DNA from: Fibrobacter sp. UWB13
GTDB lineage: Bacteria; Fibrobacterota; Fibrobacteria; Fibrobacterales; Fibrobacteraceae
Assembly: GCF_900177805.1 (NCBI RefSeq)
Contig: NZ_FXAX01000002.1
Span: forward strand, 1 to 64,000
Length of the DNA: 64,000 bases
Direction of reading: 5' to 3'
Positions 8,070-16,429 of this stretch are shown here, in pieces. The stretch's first letter is position 1. Each line of letters opens with the position of its first letter. The notes beneath the pieces are model-generated. The model was given only the letters and a program-made list of their open reading frames with translations, did no database searches and was not told the origin of the DNA. The translations under genes and the position numbers were made by a program.

Positions 8070-8885
8070 ATGACCATAAAATCTTTTGACGATCTTGACA
8101 TTACCGATCCGATTATGTTCGGGCTCGTTTTTAGCAACAAACATATCGCGCAACCATTCATTGAACACTTGCTGGGCATCAAAATCGACCATCTGGAGAC
8201 ACCTATTCCTGAAGCAGTTTTGAGTTACGACGCGGAGCACAAAGGCGTCCGTTACGATGTTTTCGCGCGAGAAACCGACGAGAAGGGTGAAACGATTCGC
8301 TCTTTCGACTTGGAGATGCAAATGGTCGATACAAAAGAACTCCCGCAAAGGGCTAGATACTACCAAAGCATTTGTGACGGAGTCGCCCTTTCTAAAGGAG
8401 ATTTTTATACCAGCCTTAAGGAACAGTACATTATTTTTCTGTGTCCCATAGATATTTTTGGGCGAGGATACCCCATTTACCACTTCGAAAACAGGGCACG
8501 TGAAGACACTAGTGTTACCTTGAACGACCTCACTTATAAAAATTATTATATATTTACAAAGTACAAGGAATTCTCTAATCCGGTCGTCAGGGCGTACATG
8601 AAATATTTCGCGACCAAGAACGCGGACATCAATGAAACCAAAACGATTAACGACCAAGTATCTTTTTACAAGGATGACACCCTCATAAGGAGTAAGTATA
8701 TGACATACGAATTTGACATTTACCAAAGCAGACAAGAGGGCCGTGCAGAAGGGAAAGCCGAAGAGAAACTTGAAATGGTCGATGCAATGCTTGCAAAAAC
8801 CAAATTGACCGACCAAGAAATTTCCTCCGTTTCGGGTATTCCACAAGACGAGATTGCAAAGCGTCGCACGCAACATCAAAAATAA
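8070..8885 (+). CDS. Rpn-family recombination-promoting nuclease / putative PD-(D/E)XK transposase (copy 2)
   Basis: A 271-aa paralogue of 5925-6716 with the same N-terminus, the same YDVFA...FDLEMQ catalytic signature and the same TKLTDQEISSVSGI tail. It differs mainly by a short insertion (about residues 218-231, containing QSRQEGRAEGKAEE) before the tail. Such REGxAEGxAE insertions are common and variable in Rpn proteins. The copies have diverged noticeably, more so than the adjoining glycosyltransferase copies. It has the same AGAGG ribosome-binding site and the same upstream palindromes. Convergent with the APH-like gene that ends at 8974. Confidence 0.88.
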   Translation: MTIKSFDDLDITDPIMFGLVFSNKHIAQPFIEHLLGIKIDHLETPIPEAVLSYDAEHKGVRYDVFARETDEKGETIRSFDLEMQMVDTKELPQRARYYQSICDGVALSKGDFYTSLKEQYIIFLCPIDIFGRGYPIYHFENRAREDTSVTLNDLTYKNYYIFTKYKEFSNPVVRAYMKYFATKNADINETKTINDQVSFYKDDTLIRSKYMTYEFDIYQSRQEGRAEGKAEEKLEMVDAMLAKTKLTDQEISSVSGIPQDEIAKRRTQHQK

Positions 8886-8915
8886 AACTAAGGCCTTTCC
8901 CATAAGCAACCTATC

Positions 8916-8936
8916 ATGCCCGACTTCGTCGGGCAT
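8916..8936. terminator. Hairpin between the convergent Rpn and phosphotransferase genes
   Basis: ATGCCCGAC (8916-8924) and GTCGGGCAT (8928-8936) form a perfect 9-bp stem with a TTC loop. There is no long T tract, but its place between convergent stops suggests a bidirectional terminator. Confidence 0.55.
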
Positions 8937-8973
8937 ATTATGCTTATATCGGAATCCATTGAAAGCTTTGAGC

Positions 8974-9876
8974 TTAGAATTCAGCATTCAAAGTTTCCTT
9001 ATACCGGGCTAACATATAAGCATCCTGCTTTCTCGTAAATTCATCAACTTTCAATAAAGCAAAGTCTTTGAAATACGGAACCCAACCGTCAATATCGGCA
9101 GATTCAAAATAAGAATCTATCAACGTTCTATTTTCTTGCATTACTTTTTCAAAAGACTCTTCTCGACGAATTAAAAACGATGTCTGGAAAATGTACGTGA
9201 ATAAATCATGCCCTAAAGACCTTTCCCCCGCCATTTCCCAATCAATTATTTTAAGACAACCGTCGCTCTCAAGCATATTCCACGGACAAAAATCACCGTG
9301 CGAAAAACACGTCTTTAAGCCATTCAATTTCAGCGTCTCGTCATAATGATAAGCTCGGAGGGTTTCAAGAATTTTCAAGATTTCGTCATTAGAGACCTGA
9401 TCATGAATATGGTTTCCCTCAACACATTCCGTTTTCAAAAAAACATAATCATCGGTAACTTTATAATCAAACAGCTTAGGCTCTAATCCTGAATCAGCCA
9501 ACTTCTGATACACAAAAATTTCGTTGGAACTCAGCTTTTGGGCATTCTCTTTTCTAGAAAGCTTAGCAAAGAAACGCCGACCCACCCCATCATAACCCAA
9601 GATACTCTTCTTTTGATCCGGGCTAGGCGTTCCAAAATTTATGCCGAAAACAGAATCTGCCCCCAAAAGTGATTGCAACAATTCAAAATCTTGCACAGAA
9701 GATGATTCAACCCTATTAAGATAGCGCACCAACGAACAATGCAGAAAAAACCACCAATACAGTTTGGCAACAACGCTACCATAATTTCCATACAACGAAT
9801 AGATAAACCGACTTTTCTTTGTCAGTTTCGGAAAAAAGTAGCTTGTCGTTCTCGTTTTGAATCTATAAAGGGTCAT
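8974..9876 (-). CDS. APH/choline-kinase-like phosphotransferase
   Basis: This 300-aa protein has the protein-kinase-like fold of aminoglycoside and choline kinases. The Brenner motif FSHGDFCPWNML is near residue 192 and the metal-binding IIDWEMAG near residue 213. In a polysaccharide cluster it more likely phosphorylates a sugar, an alcohol such as choline, or a lipid intermediate than an antibiotic. The N-terminal 60 residues are rich in aromatic and basic residues and may bind membrane. It overlaps the upstream glycosyltransferase by 4 bases (ATGA), so the two are coupled. Substrate unknown. Confidence 0.82.
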   Translation of the reverse strand: MTLYRFKTRTTSYFFPKLTKKSRFIYSLYGNYGSVVAKLYWWFFLHCSLVRYLNRVESSSVQDFELLQSLLGADSVFGINFGTPSPDQKKSILGYDGVGRRFFAKLSRKENAQKLSSNEIFVYQKLADSGLEPKLFDYKVTDDYVFLKTECVEGNHIHDQVSNDEILKILETLRAYHYDETLKLNGLKTCFSHGDFCPWNMLESDGCLKIIDWEMAGERSLGHDLFTYIFQTSFLIRREESFEKVMQENRTLIDSYFESADIDGWVPYFKDFALLKVDEFTRKQDAYMLARYKETLNAEF

Positions 9877-11093
9877 TTATCATCCCCAGCAACGGCATTT
9901 TCATAAATTTTGCAAAGAATTTCAGACTTACTTTCCCAAGAATTTTCTTCGGCTCTTTTTATAGCCCCTTCAGAAAGCCGCTTCAATAGAGTTCTGTCTT
10001 TATTCAACCGATCAATGGCTTTTGCAAAATCACAAACAATTTGACGTTTATTATCTACACGTATTTTTATGCCACAGTTGTCCGTAATCACATTAGCAAA
10101 ACCTAAATGATTCAGAGCAACAACAGGCAATCCTAAAGACAGAGCTTCCAACAAAACCGTAGACGTAGCATCACTCAACGAAGTCTGCACAAATACATCA
10201 CAACCTTGCATAATCAGCAAAGCATTCTCTCTCGGCAAATTTCCATGCCAAACGACATTTGTCAAATGCAAATCATTCGACAATTTCATCCATTCTTTTC
10301 TTTTTGGACCATCACCAAGAATATGCAATTCAACATTATCAAGTCCAACAATTGATTCCAGCAACAAGTTGAGGGACTTTCTAGGTATATGCAATCCGCT
10401 CCAGCAAAGTTTCAAAACTCCATCCGCTTGAGAAAAATTCTTCCCCGGCTCAGTCATTTTCGTTAAGCCAACTTCTGGTAGAATAACGTTGTCTTTATGG
10501 AATAAACGTTTTACAGTATCGGAGTCCTCTTGGGTCGCGCACATAATTTCAGAGGCTTTTTCAATAGCATTTCTAACCCTACGAGAAGTCCTCATTTGCC
10601 ATAAGTTGAGCAGATTTCTACAAGTATAGAAAACCAGCCCATAAAAGCCCATTGTATAGAGCAACTTCCAAGGAGTTATATTAAATCCACCGATAGGTCC
10701 CCACACAAAAGGCTTGTTCATTCGCCACAAATAACCAGGTTCACGATACCCGATCATATTTAGCTGGTGTACTAAATCAAAATTTTCTTTTTCATCTAGC
10801 TCAAGAGCAAGCTTTAGAACCTTCTTTTGCCAAGCCTTATAAAACCAATAATAGGATGGCGGCCAAATTTTACGCAATAGATTATGACGAGCTCTTTTTA
10901 CAAAATAGAACTTGCAACATTTAAATTCGTCTGGATGACTTGCCAAATATTCAGAAATTGCGCTTTCGTATTTACTTTCTGTGATTATATGCAATTCATG
11001 ATTTTTCGACAAACACTTTACAAAGTTCCAGCCCATTCCGGGTTCGGAACCTTGATAAGGAGAACAAGCGTATGCATTAACCAAGACTTTCAT
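9873..11093 (-). CDS. Glycosyltransferase, GT4 family
   Basis: A 406-aa GT-B glycosyltransferase of normal GT4 length. The N-terminus MKVLVNAYACSPYQGSEPGMGW carries the glycine-rich opening loop found in a GT4 subgroup. The C-terminal donor-binding site shows SLSDATSTVLLEALSLGLPV. It overlaps by 4 bases both the downstream phosphotransferase and the upstream kinase fragment, marking a tightly coupled operon. Likely role: one sugar addition in repeat-unit assembly. Donor and linkage cannot be told from sequence. Confidence 0.9.
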   Translation of the reverse strand: MKVLVNAYACSPYQGSEPGMGWNFVKCLSKNHELHIITESKYESAISEYLASHPDEFKCCKFYFVKRARHNLLRKIWPPSYYWFYKAWQKKVLKLALELDEKENFDLVHQLNMIGYREPGYLWRMNKPFVWGPIGGFNITPWKLLYTMGFYGLVFYTCRNLLNLWQMRTSRRVRNAIEKASEIMCATQEDSDTVKRLFHKDNVILPEVGLTKMTEPGKNFSQADGVLKLCWSGLHIPRKSLNLLLESIVGLDNVELHILGDGPKRKEWMKLSNDLHLTNVVWHGNLPRENALLIMQGCDVFVQTSLSDATSTVLLEALSLGLPVVALNHLGFANVITDNCGIKIRVDNKRQIVCDFAKAIDRLNKDRTLLKRLSEGAIKRAEENSWESKSEILCKIYENAVAGDDK

Positions 11094-11494
11094 CGAACAT
11101 CATCTATTTTAAAACGTTTACTCATCATAGCAGTAATAGCCTGCATCGCAGCTTCGATACTTTCTTCTGGCTTTACAGTTGTATCGATCCAAACTGCATT
11201 TTTTCTTTTTTCGCAGAAATCTTTCAATACAGCCGTTTGGCGTTGGACCTCTTTTAAGGAAGTTTCAGGCTTACGGGCGTAAATCTTTTCAGGATCTCCA
11301 CCCAAGCACAAAATCAAATCAGGTTTTGGCAAAAAAAACTCACCAACACGAACAACCCAATTAGGCAATTTGACATGAGAACGTTTTTGATCTAGATAAA
11401 ATTCATAATAATAGCGGTCAAAAATGAACACCTTGCTCTTTGAATGAATAGGTAACCAAACCTTTTTCATGAATCCAAACGTATAATCCAGCAT
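11090..11494 (-). pseudogene. C-terminal half of a thymidylate-kinase-like enzyme, separated by an in-frame TAG
   Basis: This 134-aa reading frame is the direct in-frame continuation of the gene at 11498-12421. One TAG (11498-11500) and one TAT codon separate that gene's last glycine from the ATG at 11494. It carries the LID/base-binding part of a P-loop kinase: VFIFDRYYYEFYLDQKR, and LPKPDLILCLGGDPEKIYARK, the usual end of dTMP-kinase-like proteins. No Shine-Dalgarno is evident before 11494. It could be a decayed gene, a read-through product or a separately re-initiated subunit. Confidence 0.75.
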
Positions 11495-11497
11495 ATA

Positions 11498-12421
11498 CTA
11501 CCCCCAGCGAACAAGGGACATTGCAAAACCAGACTGCTTACCCGCATGAGGATTACTTACAACCTCGACTTCTTGACCATCTTTGGGCTTTTTTCTCTTG
11601 CCGAGAACAACAGCAATATCAGGCAACCAATTGGGCCGAAGATGGTTGTAAAACACCCATTTATGAAACGCTTCATTCAGCCAAGTAGTAATACTATTTA
11701 TAATAAAGCTCTTTCCACTTCCATCAGAACCTTCAACAACAATCACATATCCAATTCTTTTTTTTAATAATCTCAATAATGTTGAGCATCTATGTTGTAG
11801 AATAGTACAAAACTGATTATGAGTAACTTTTTCTCTCAATAGTTTCTGTAATAATTTGGAACATTGCATTAAACCATTTTTCGTAGCATTCTTTTCTATC
11901 AGCGATGAAACCTTTTTCCCATATATATTATAAATTTCATCAAAGCATAATTTATTATTTGTATATTCATTTAAAAAAGCATCCACATACTTTTCCTTAG
12001 CAGTTCCATTATGAATAATCTCTTTGAAAAAATCTACATAAAAACCTTTCTCTAAAGAAAGAACTTTAATGGAATTATGGTCTATTAAATAATTTTTTAA
12101 ATAATGATACGGATAATATTCACAACCTAAATATCTAATACCATTGTCCAAAACATCCATTTGCACGCCCCACCCAATCGTTATAAATCTATAAAAACGG
12201 GTTGAAGGATTTTTATAAAAAGCAGCTAATACTATGCTGTTTTTTTGAGCTATCGTTCTTACTAGCGAATCAAATAAGTCTATATTACCACAAACAACAA
12301 TGTCTATATCACCATTTCCAGTACTCTTAGGTAAATTACGATATTCCCCATATACGAAATAATCAATACTATTTTCATTTATTTGTGAAAAGAAAAGTGT
12401 TAGGAATTCTTCTTTTGTCAT
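11498..12421 (-). CDS. Nucleotidyltransferase-like domain fused to the N-terminal half of a P-loop kinase (ends at TAG)
   Basis: Residues 1 to about 110 resemble nucleotidyltransferase-fold proteins, with GNGDIDIVV as the likely metal-binding G...DxD motif. After a helical middle comes a thymidylate-kinase-like start, with Walker A EGSDGSGKS near residue 232. The open frame stops at residue 307, just before the DRY motif that completes the kinase, which lies in the next frame segment (11090-11494) in the same phase. The intact product would have about 443 aa. Together with the APH-like gene downstream it suggests a phosphate-containing decoration of the polysaccharide, but this is inference. 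The gene is visibly A+T-rich. Confidence 0.75.
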   Translation of the reverse strand: MTKEEFLTLFFSQINENSIDYFVYGEYRNLPKSTGNGDIDIVVCGNIDLFDSLVRTIAQKNSIVLAAFYKNPSTRFYRFITIGWGVQMDVLDNGIRYLGCEYYPYHYLKNYLIDHNSIKVLSLEKGFYVDFFKEIIHNGTAKEKYVDAFLNEYTNNKLCFDEIYNIYGKKVSSLIEKNATKNGLMQCSKLLQKLLREKVTHNQFCTILQHRCSTLLRLLKKRIGYVIVVEGSDGSGKSFIINSITTWLNEAFHKWVFYNHLRPNWLPDIAVVLGKRKKPKDGQEVEVVSNPHAGKQSGFAMSLVRWG

Positions 12422-12450
12422 ATAAAAACCATCTTAAAAAAATTCTAGGA

Positions 12451-13551
12451 TTAAAAAAATTGACGAATCATATTCTCAAAACAAACTAAAAAATTGTCAT
12501 TCATACCATTATTCCTTAACTTCAAAGGAATCGTAATAGGATTTGTTTTTTCAAAAGTACTTTTTAATAAATTGATATATACGCTTTCGTTATACGGATC
12601 TATAATATTCCCATTAACATTTTCCTCGATTAAACAATTACTACCAGCTAATTTACTTATAAGGCAATAACACCCACCAAGCAGGGCTTCATTCGTTACA
12701 GCGCCAAAAGGCTCTTGAACGCTTGGCAACGTAAAAACTTGAGCAATATTATACCAAGCATAAAGCGGATCCCCCTCTAGACGGCCTGTGAGTATAACAT
12801 TATCCTTTCCTTTTACCATCCCTTGAATTTTACCAATCTCAGGACCATCACCGACAACGACAAAAACAGAATCCTTTACATTTGCTTTCTGAAAAGCGTC
12901 AATTGCGAATGAAATATTTTTCTGTCTAACGAGCCTACCAACAAACAATAAAACCTTTTTCCCTTCAAGATTATATTTTTTTACATAATCCTGACTAGTC
13001 GGCATAATCCGTTGCAAACGATTTCGAGCCCTTTCGTCATCAACAATTATAGGCATATAAACACCTTTGCCATATTTTTGCTGATAATATTCAACTACTC
13101 TCGGCTCTACATTTATAGCGTTACTCATAAAGGGCATAAGAATTTTTGTCGCCCATTTATGCTTCCAAGAAAATTGGTTATTCGCCGCAACCATATCATA
13201 GCTGTCATCAACCATACTTATAATTTTATACTTTCCTCGAGTAACAATTTTATGTAAAACAGCAATTATTGTAACAATACCGAATTCAGATACTATTACA
13301 GCATCATTTTTTCTTAAAGACAATATTTTCCAAAGTTGAACGAACCAATAAAAAAGGCCTAGTTCATCTTTTACAAGATAATTAGGTTTGAAATTAAACT
13401 GTTTTTCTATTTTCGTATAATCAAATTTTTGACTTCTTAAATTACGTCTAAATAAGCAAATTTCAGCATCAAAACGTTTGCTGAACTCATTAAAGAAATC
13501 TATACGATAAGGAGCAATAACAGGATGGAATATCAAAAGTTTCTTTTTCAT
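12451..13551 (-). CDS. Glycosyltransferase, GT4 family
   Basis: A 366-aa GT-B enzyme. The start at 13551 is chosen over an ATG nine codons upstream because AAAGGGG sits immediately before it and it forms an ATGA overlap with the upstream acyltransferase gene. The product then begins MKKKLLIFHPVIAPYRIDFF, a common GT4 opening. The donor-binding end shows VQEPFGAVTNEALLGGC, with Glu residues typical of the EX7E motif, preceded by KVLLFVGRLVRQKNI. The A+T-rich composition matches its neighbours. Sugar specificity unknown. Confidence 0.9.
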   Translation of the reverse strand: MKKKLLIFHPVIAPYRIDFFNEFSKRFDAEICLFRRNLRSQKFDYTKIEKQFNFKPNYLVKDELGLFYWFVQLWKILSLRKNDAVIVSEFGIVTIIAVLHKIVTRGKYKIISMVDDSYDMVAANNQFSWKHKWATKILMPFMSNAINVEPRVVEYYQQKYGKGVYMPIIVDDERARNRLQRIMPTSQDYVKKYNLEGKKVLLFVGRLVRQKNISFAIDAFQKANVKDSVFVVVGDGPEIGKIQGMVKGKDNVILTGRLEGDPLYAWYNIAQVFTLPSVQEPFGAVTNEALLGGCYCLISKLAGSNCLIEENVNGNIIDPYNESVYINLLKSTFEKTNPITIPLKLRNNGMNDNFLVCFENMIRQFF

Positions 13552-14138
13552 TTTTTCCCCTTTGACATCACTATACATGGATTTCCGTATACAACGCTAT
13601 TGTCAGGAATATCCTTCATTACAACTGTATTAGCTCCAACATTTACATTATCTCCTATATGAATTCCTCCCACAACAACAGTGCCAGAACCCAAAGTAAC
13701 ATTATTACCAATAGTCGGTTTTGAATTATCTCTTAAATTTTTTGTTCCAATCATAACATGAGGATAGCAAACAAAATTGTCGCAAATGCTAGCAGCATTT
13801 AGATGACAACAATCATTATGTACAAAATGAGTATGCCGACCCAATTTACAACTAAAGGGTAATTTCAAACTATTTTCCCCAGAAAGGATCCAAGAATAGA
13901 AAATGGAAGTTTTTCCCATACGGTGATAGAACAAATTTCTATTGTATTTTGCAAGCACAAGTGTTCTAACCAAATTTCCACAGCTTCCAAAATCACTTCT
14001 CACAAGTTCTTTTTGTTTTGACGAAGATATGAAATATGTGATTTGAGAAGGAATCATCCTCCACCAATAAAAAATGAACTGAAATAAGCGAAATACACTT
14101 CTTGTTTTATTTTCCGCAAAGATTTTTTCGCAATACAT
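13548..14138 (-). CDS. Serine-acetyltransferase-like hexapeptide-repeat acyltransferase
   Basis: A 196-aa protein whose C-terminal half is a left-handed beta-helix of hexapeptide repeats (IGNNVTLGSGTVVVGGIHIG, then VGANTVVMKDIPDNSVVYG), as in SerA/CysE-type acetyltransferases. The VHNDCCHLNA segment probably supplies the catalytic histidine. It most likely O-acetylates a sugar of the polysaccharide or a sugar nucleotide using acetyl-CoA. The N-terminal 80 residues are basic and aromatic and may sit on the membrane. It lies between two glycosyltransferases, 4 bases after one and overlapping the other. Confidence 0.82.
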   Translation of the reverse strand: MYCEKIFAENKTRSVFRLFQFIFYWWRMIPSQITYFISSSKQKELVRSDFGSCGNLVRTLVLAKYNRNLFYHRMGKTSIFYSWILSGENSLKLPFSCKLGRHTHFVHNDCCHLNAASICDNFVCYPHVMIGTKNLRDNSKPTIGNNVTLGSGTVVVGGIHIGDNVNVGANTVVMKDIPDNSVVYGNPCIVMSKGKK

Positions 14139-14142
14139 AAAA

Positions 14143-15204
14143 TTAATCCTTTATCCCTGTAAATTTCAAAAAAGCATTTTTATACTCTATATGTTTCTCC
14201 AAGTATTGAGCAATATTTTTCCTAAAATGTTCTCGGACATCATACGTTAAAAACATTTCAGGGTTAAGCGATTCAATACTATCAAACAATATTCCTAATT
14301 GCTCTTGCTCAATGAATTGCATAGCAAAAGTTCTATGCCCAACAACAGGAACACCAGCAAATAAAATATCTAAGACAACTCCACTACTTCGTTCTGCATA
14401 AACACCGTGATAATTCAGTATACAGAATCTCGTTTCAGACATATATTTACAATAATCATTATCATTTACAAAACCAAGCTTCAAATCGATATTTTCAGCA
14501 TTTTTACAAACATCGGTTAACTCTTTAGCAATTTTTTCATCACAGGGTTTACCAGCAATTAGAATTTTGTAGTGAGTTCCAGCAAGATGTTTTGCCGTTT
14601 CAACAACCCCCTTATCAGGCCAAATTGTTCCAATAGAAATAAAATCATATTTCTTTTTTTCATATGGAATTTCATCTACAGGAATTTTATTCCCCGCAAA
14701 GATATAGTCAGGAACTAAACAATATGGATTTCCATATGCATTTCCAACCTTTTCATTAGAAAGAATAAAACCTTTTATTTTCTTTTTTACAAAGAAATAC
14801 ACTATTTTCTTTATGACATTAGATATTGCATCTGTATCATACGTTATCACATAAATATTATTTCTGCTTTTTGCAAATAGAATAATGCCTATAAAAAATG
14901 TAAACACAGCGGAATGTTGCATCACAATAACATCATCATAATTCGTATTTTGAAACAAGTACTTACAATTCTTTATTACATTAAGTTTATTCTTAATTTT
15001 TCCAAAACAGGATTTATTTTCAAAAGGAAGATGGAACATTCTGCTCTTATCTATTTTTTGCTCATATACAGAACCACCCGCAATTTGGACATCAATATAA
15101 TCACTATAAAGATCAATATAATTTTGTGCCAACGATAAATAATGACCCGTTGGTCTTCCACCATTATTGACACTTTTTACATCAGCAAGAATAAGTCTTT
15201 TCAT
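14143..15204 (-). CDS. Putative glycosyltransferase, GT-B fold
   Basis: A 353-aa protein with weaker but recognisable GT4-like features. It has an N-terminal NGGRPTGHY loop, a central KYDFISIGTIWPDKGVVETA strand-helix marking the start of the donor domain, and ERSSGVVLDILFAGVPVVGH as the nucleotide-sugar-binding region. Four bases separate it from the genes on either side, so it is part of the same transcript. Very A+T-rich. Family placement is less certain than for the other glycosyltransferases here. Confidence 0.75.
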   Translation of the reverse strand: MKRLILADVKSVNNGGRPTGHYLSLAQNYIDLYSDYIDVQIAGGSVYEQKIDKSRMFHLPFENKSCFGKIKNKLNVIKNCKYLFQNTNYDDVIVMQHSAVFTFFIGIILFAKSRNNIYVITYDTDAISNVIKKIVYFFVKKKIKGFILSNEKVGNAYGNPYCLVPDYIFAGNKIPVDEIPYEKKKYDFISIGTIWPDKGVVETAKHLAGTHYKILIAGKPCDEKIAKELTDVCKNAENIDLKLGFVNDNDYCKYMSETRFCILNYHGVYAERSSGVVLDILFAGVPVVGHRTFAMQFIEQEQLGILFDSIESLNPEMFLTYDVREHFRKNIAQYLEKHIEYKNAFLKFTGIKD

Positions 15205-15208
15205 ATAA

Positions 15209-16429
15209 TCAATTTCCTATTACACTATGATACAACTCTAGATACTTTTTATACTGAAGTTTTGAAAAAAGATGGGAACGTTTTAAACATTTTTCACGCG
15301 AATATTTTATCGGATTAGATATAATAACATCAATCGAAATTAATAGGCCTTCAACATCACACTGTTCCACTACAATTCCCGTACATTCATCAACAGCTTC
15401 AGGACTTCCACCAGTCTTAAACATAACTACGGGCGTTCCAGAAGCCAAAGCTTCTATATTAACAGTCGGGAAATTATCTGCTAAAGTCGGATTGACAAAA
15501 ACAGAAGCCACCTGATACCAGGCAACCATTTCTGCAAAAGTCCTTGTTCGCCCAGTACAGAGAATTCCAAGTTTTTCCAATTCACTTTTCAAACTTTGAG
15601 GAACTCCGCCTACTAAGACGATTTGATAATCAGAAGACATCCTTTTTGCAAGTTCTTCAAAATACACAAGACCTTTTCGGGGTTCCCAATTTATAGCACA
15701 ACCAAGAACAATTTTTTTAGTTTTATCAATTCCATAACATCCATATACATCAAAATCAGATGGAGATGAAAATGCATCAATATCAATGCCGTTATAAATA
15801 ACTTGCACATTTTTAGTTTTAAAAAAAGACTGCTTTACAAAATCGGCAAGCCATTGTGAAGGTGTTACAATATGCAAGTTCCAAATTTTATTAAACCATT
15901 CTTCCCTAAATTTCCGCAGCCATTCTGTATTTGCAAAATTCTTTATATAAAGTCCACCCTTATCTGGGCAATTACGGCATTCATCTTTCCACCTTTCACA
16001 TTTTATCTCATCAAAATAAGGGCACCCCCCAGTAAACGCCCTACAATCATGAAACGTCCAAACAACAGGAATATGATTCTTATTCACATAGCGAATCAAC
16101 ATCGGGAAATTTATATGGCACTGATTTACTACATGAAAATGAAGAATATCCGGTTTGAATTTTTTTAGTTTTCTTATTAAATCCCATGTATCCAAATGAG
16201 ACCAGCAATCCTGTTTGCCAAAAAACTTAAACAAACCATAATGCAAATGCCAATTGAATCGTGAACCAAAGCAAACTTGATTCGGCAAAACACATCTATG
16301 ATTTAGACCACTATTAGGAACAAAAAGCTTTACCTCATTATCTTCGTTTGATTCAACAATCGATTTTAAATCCCTATAGAATCGCGGAAAAAAACCTTGA
16401 TTAGATCCATGTAAAATTGCTACTTTCAT
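15209..16429 (-). CDS. Glycosyltransferase, GT4 family
   Basis: A 406-aa GT4-type enzyme. Residues about 125-160 hold a cysteine-rich CRAFTGGCPYF...CRNCPDKGG segment after VVWTFHDCRAFTGG. This segment is found in a known subgroup of GT4 enzymes and may bind metal. The donor domain has KIVLGCAINWEPRKGLVYF and DNFPTVNIEALASGTPVV, the EX7E motif. It overlaps the polymerase gene by 4 bases (ATGA). Role: addition of one sugar to the lipid-linked repeat unit, by context. Confidence 0.91.
   Translation of the reverse strand: MKVAILHGSNQGFFPRFYRDLKSIVESNEDNEVKLFVPNSGLNHRCVLPNQVCFGSRFNWHLHYGLFKFFGKQDCWSHLDTWDLIRKLKKFKPDILHFHVVNQCHINFPMLIRYVNKNHIPVVWTFHDCRAFTGGCPYFDEIKCERWKDECRNCPDKGGLYIKNFANTEWLRKFREEWFNKIWNLHIVTPSQWLADFVKQSFFKTKNVQVIYNGIDIDAFSSPSDFDVYGCYGIDKTKKIVLGCAINWEPRKGLVYFEELAKRMSSDYQIVLVGGVPQSLKSELEKLGILCTGRTRTFAEMVAWYQVASVFVNPTLADNFPTVNIEALASGTPVVMFKTGGSPEAVDECTGIVVEQCDVEGLLISIDVIISNPIKYSREKCLKRSHLFSKLQYKKYLELYHSVIGN

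Noticed and set aside
8974-9876. Aminoglycoside resistance gene
   Set aside because: The phosphotransferase fold is right, but the operon position among glycosyltransferases points to a biosynthetic substrate.
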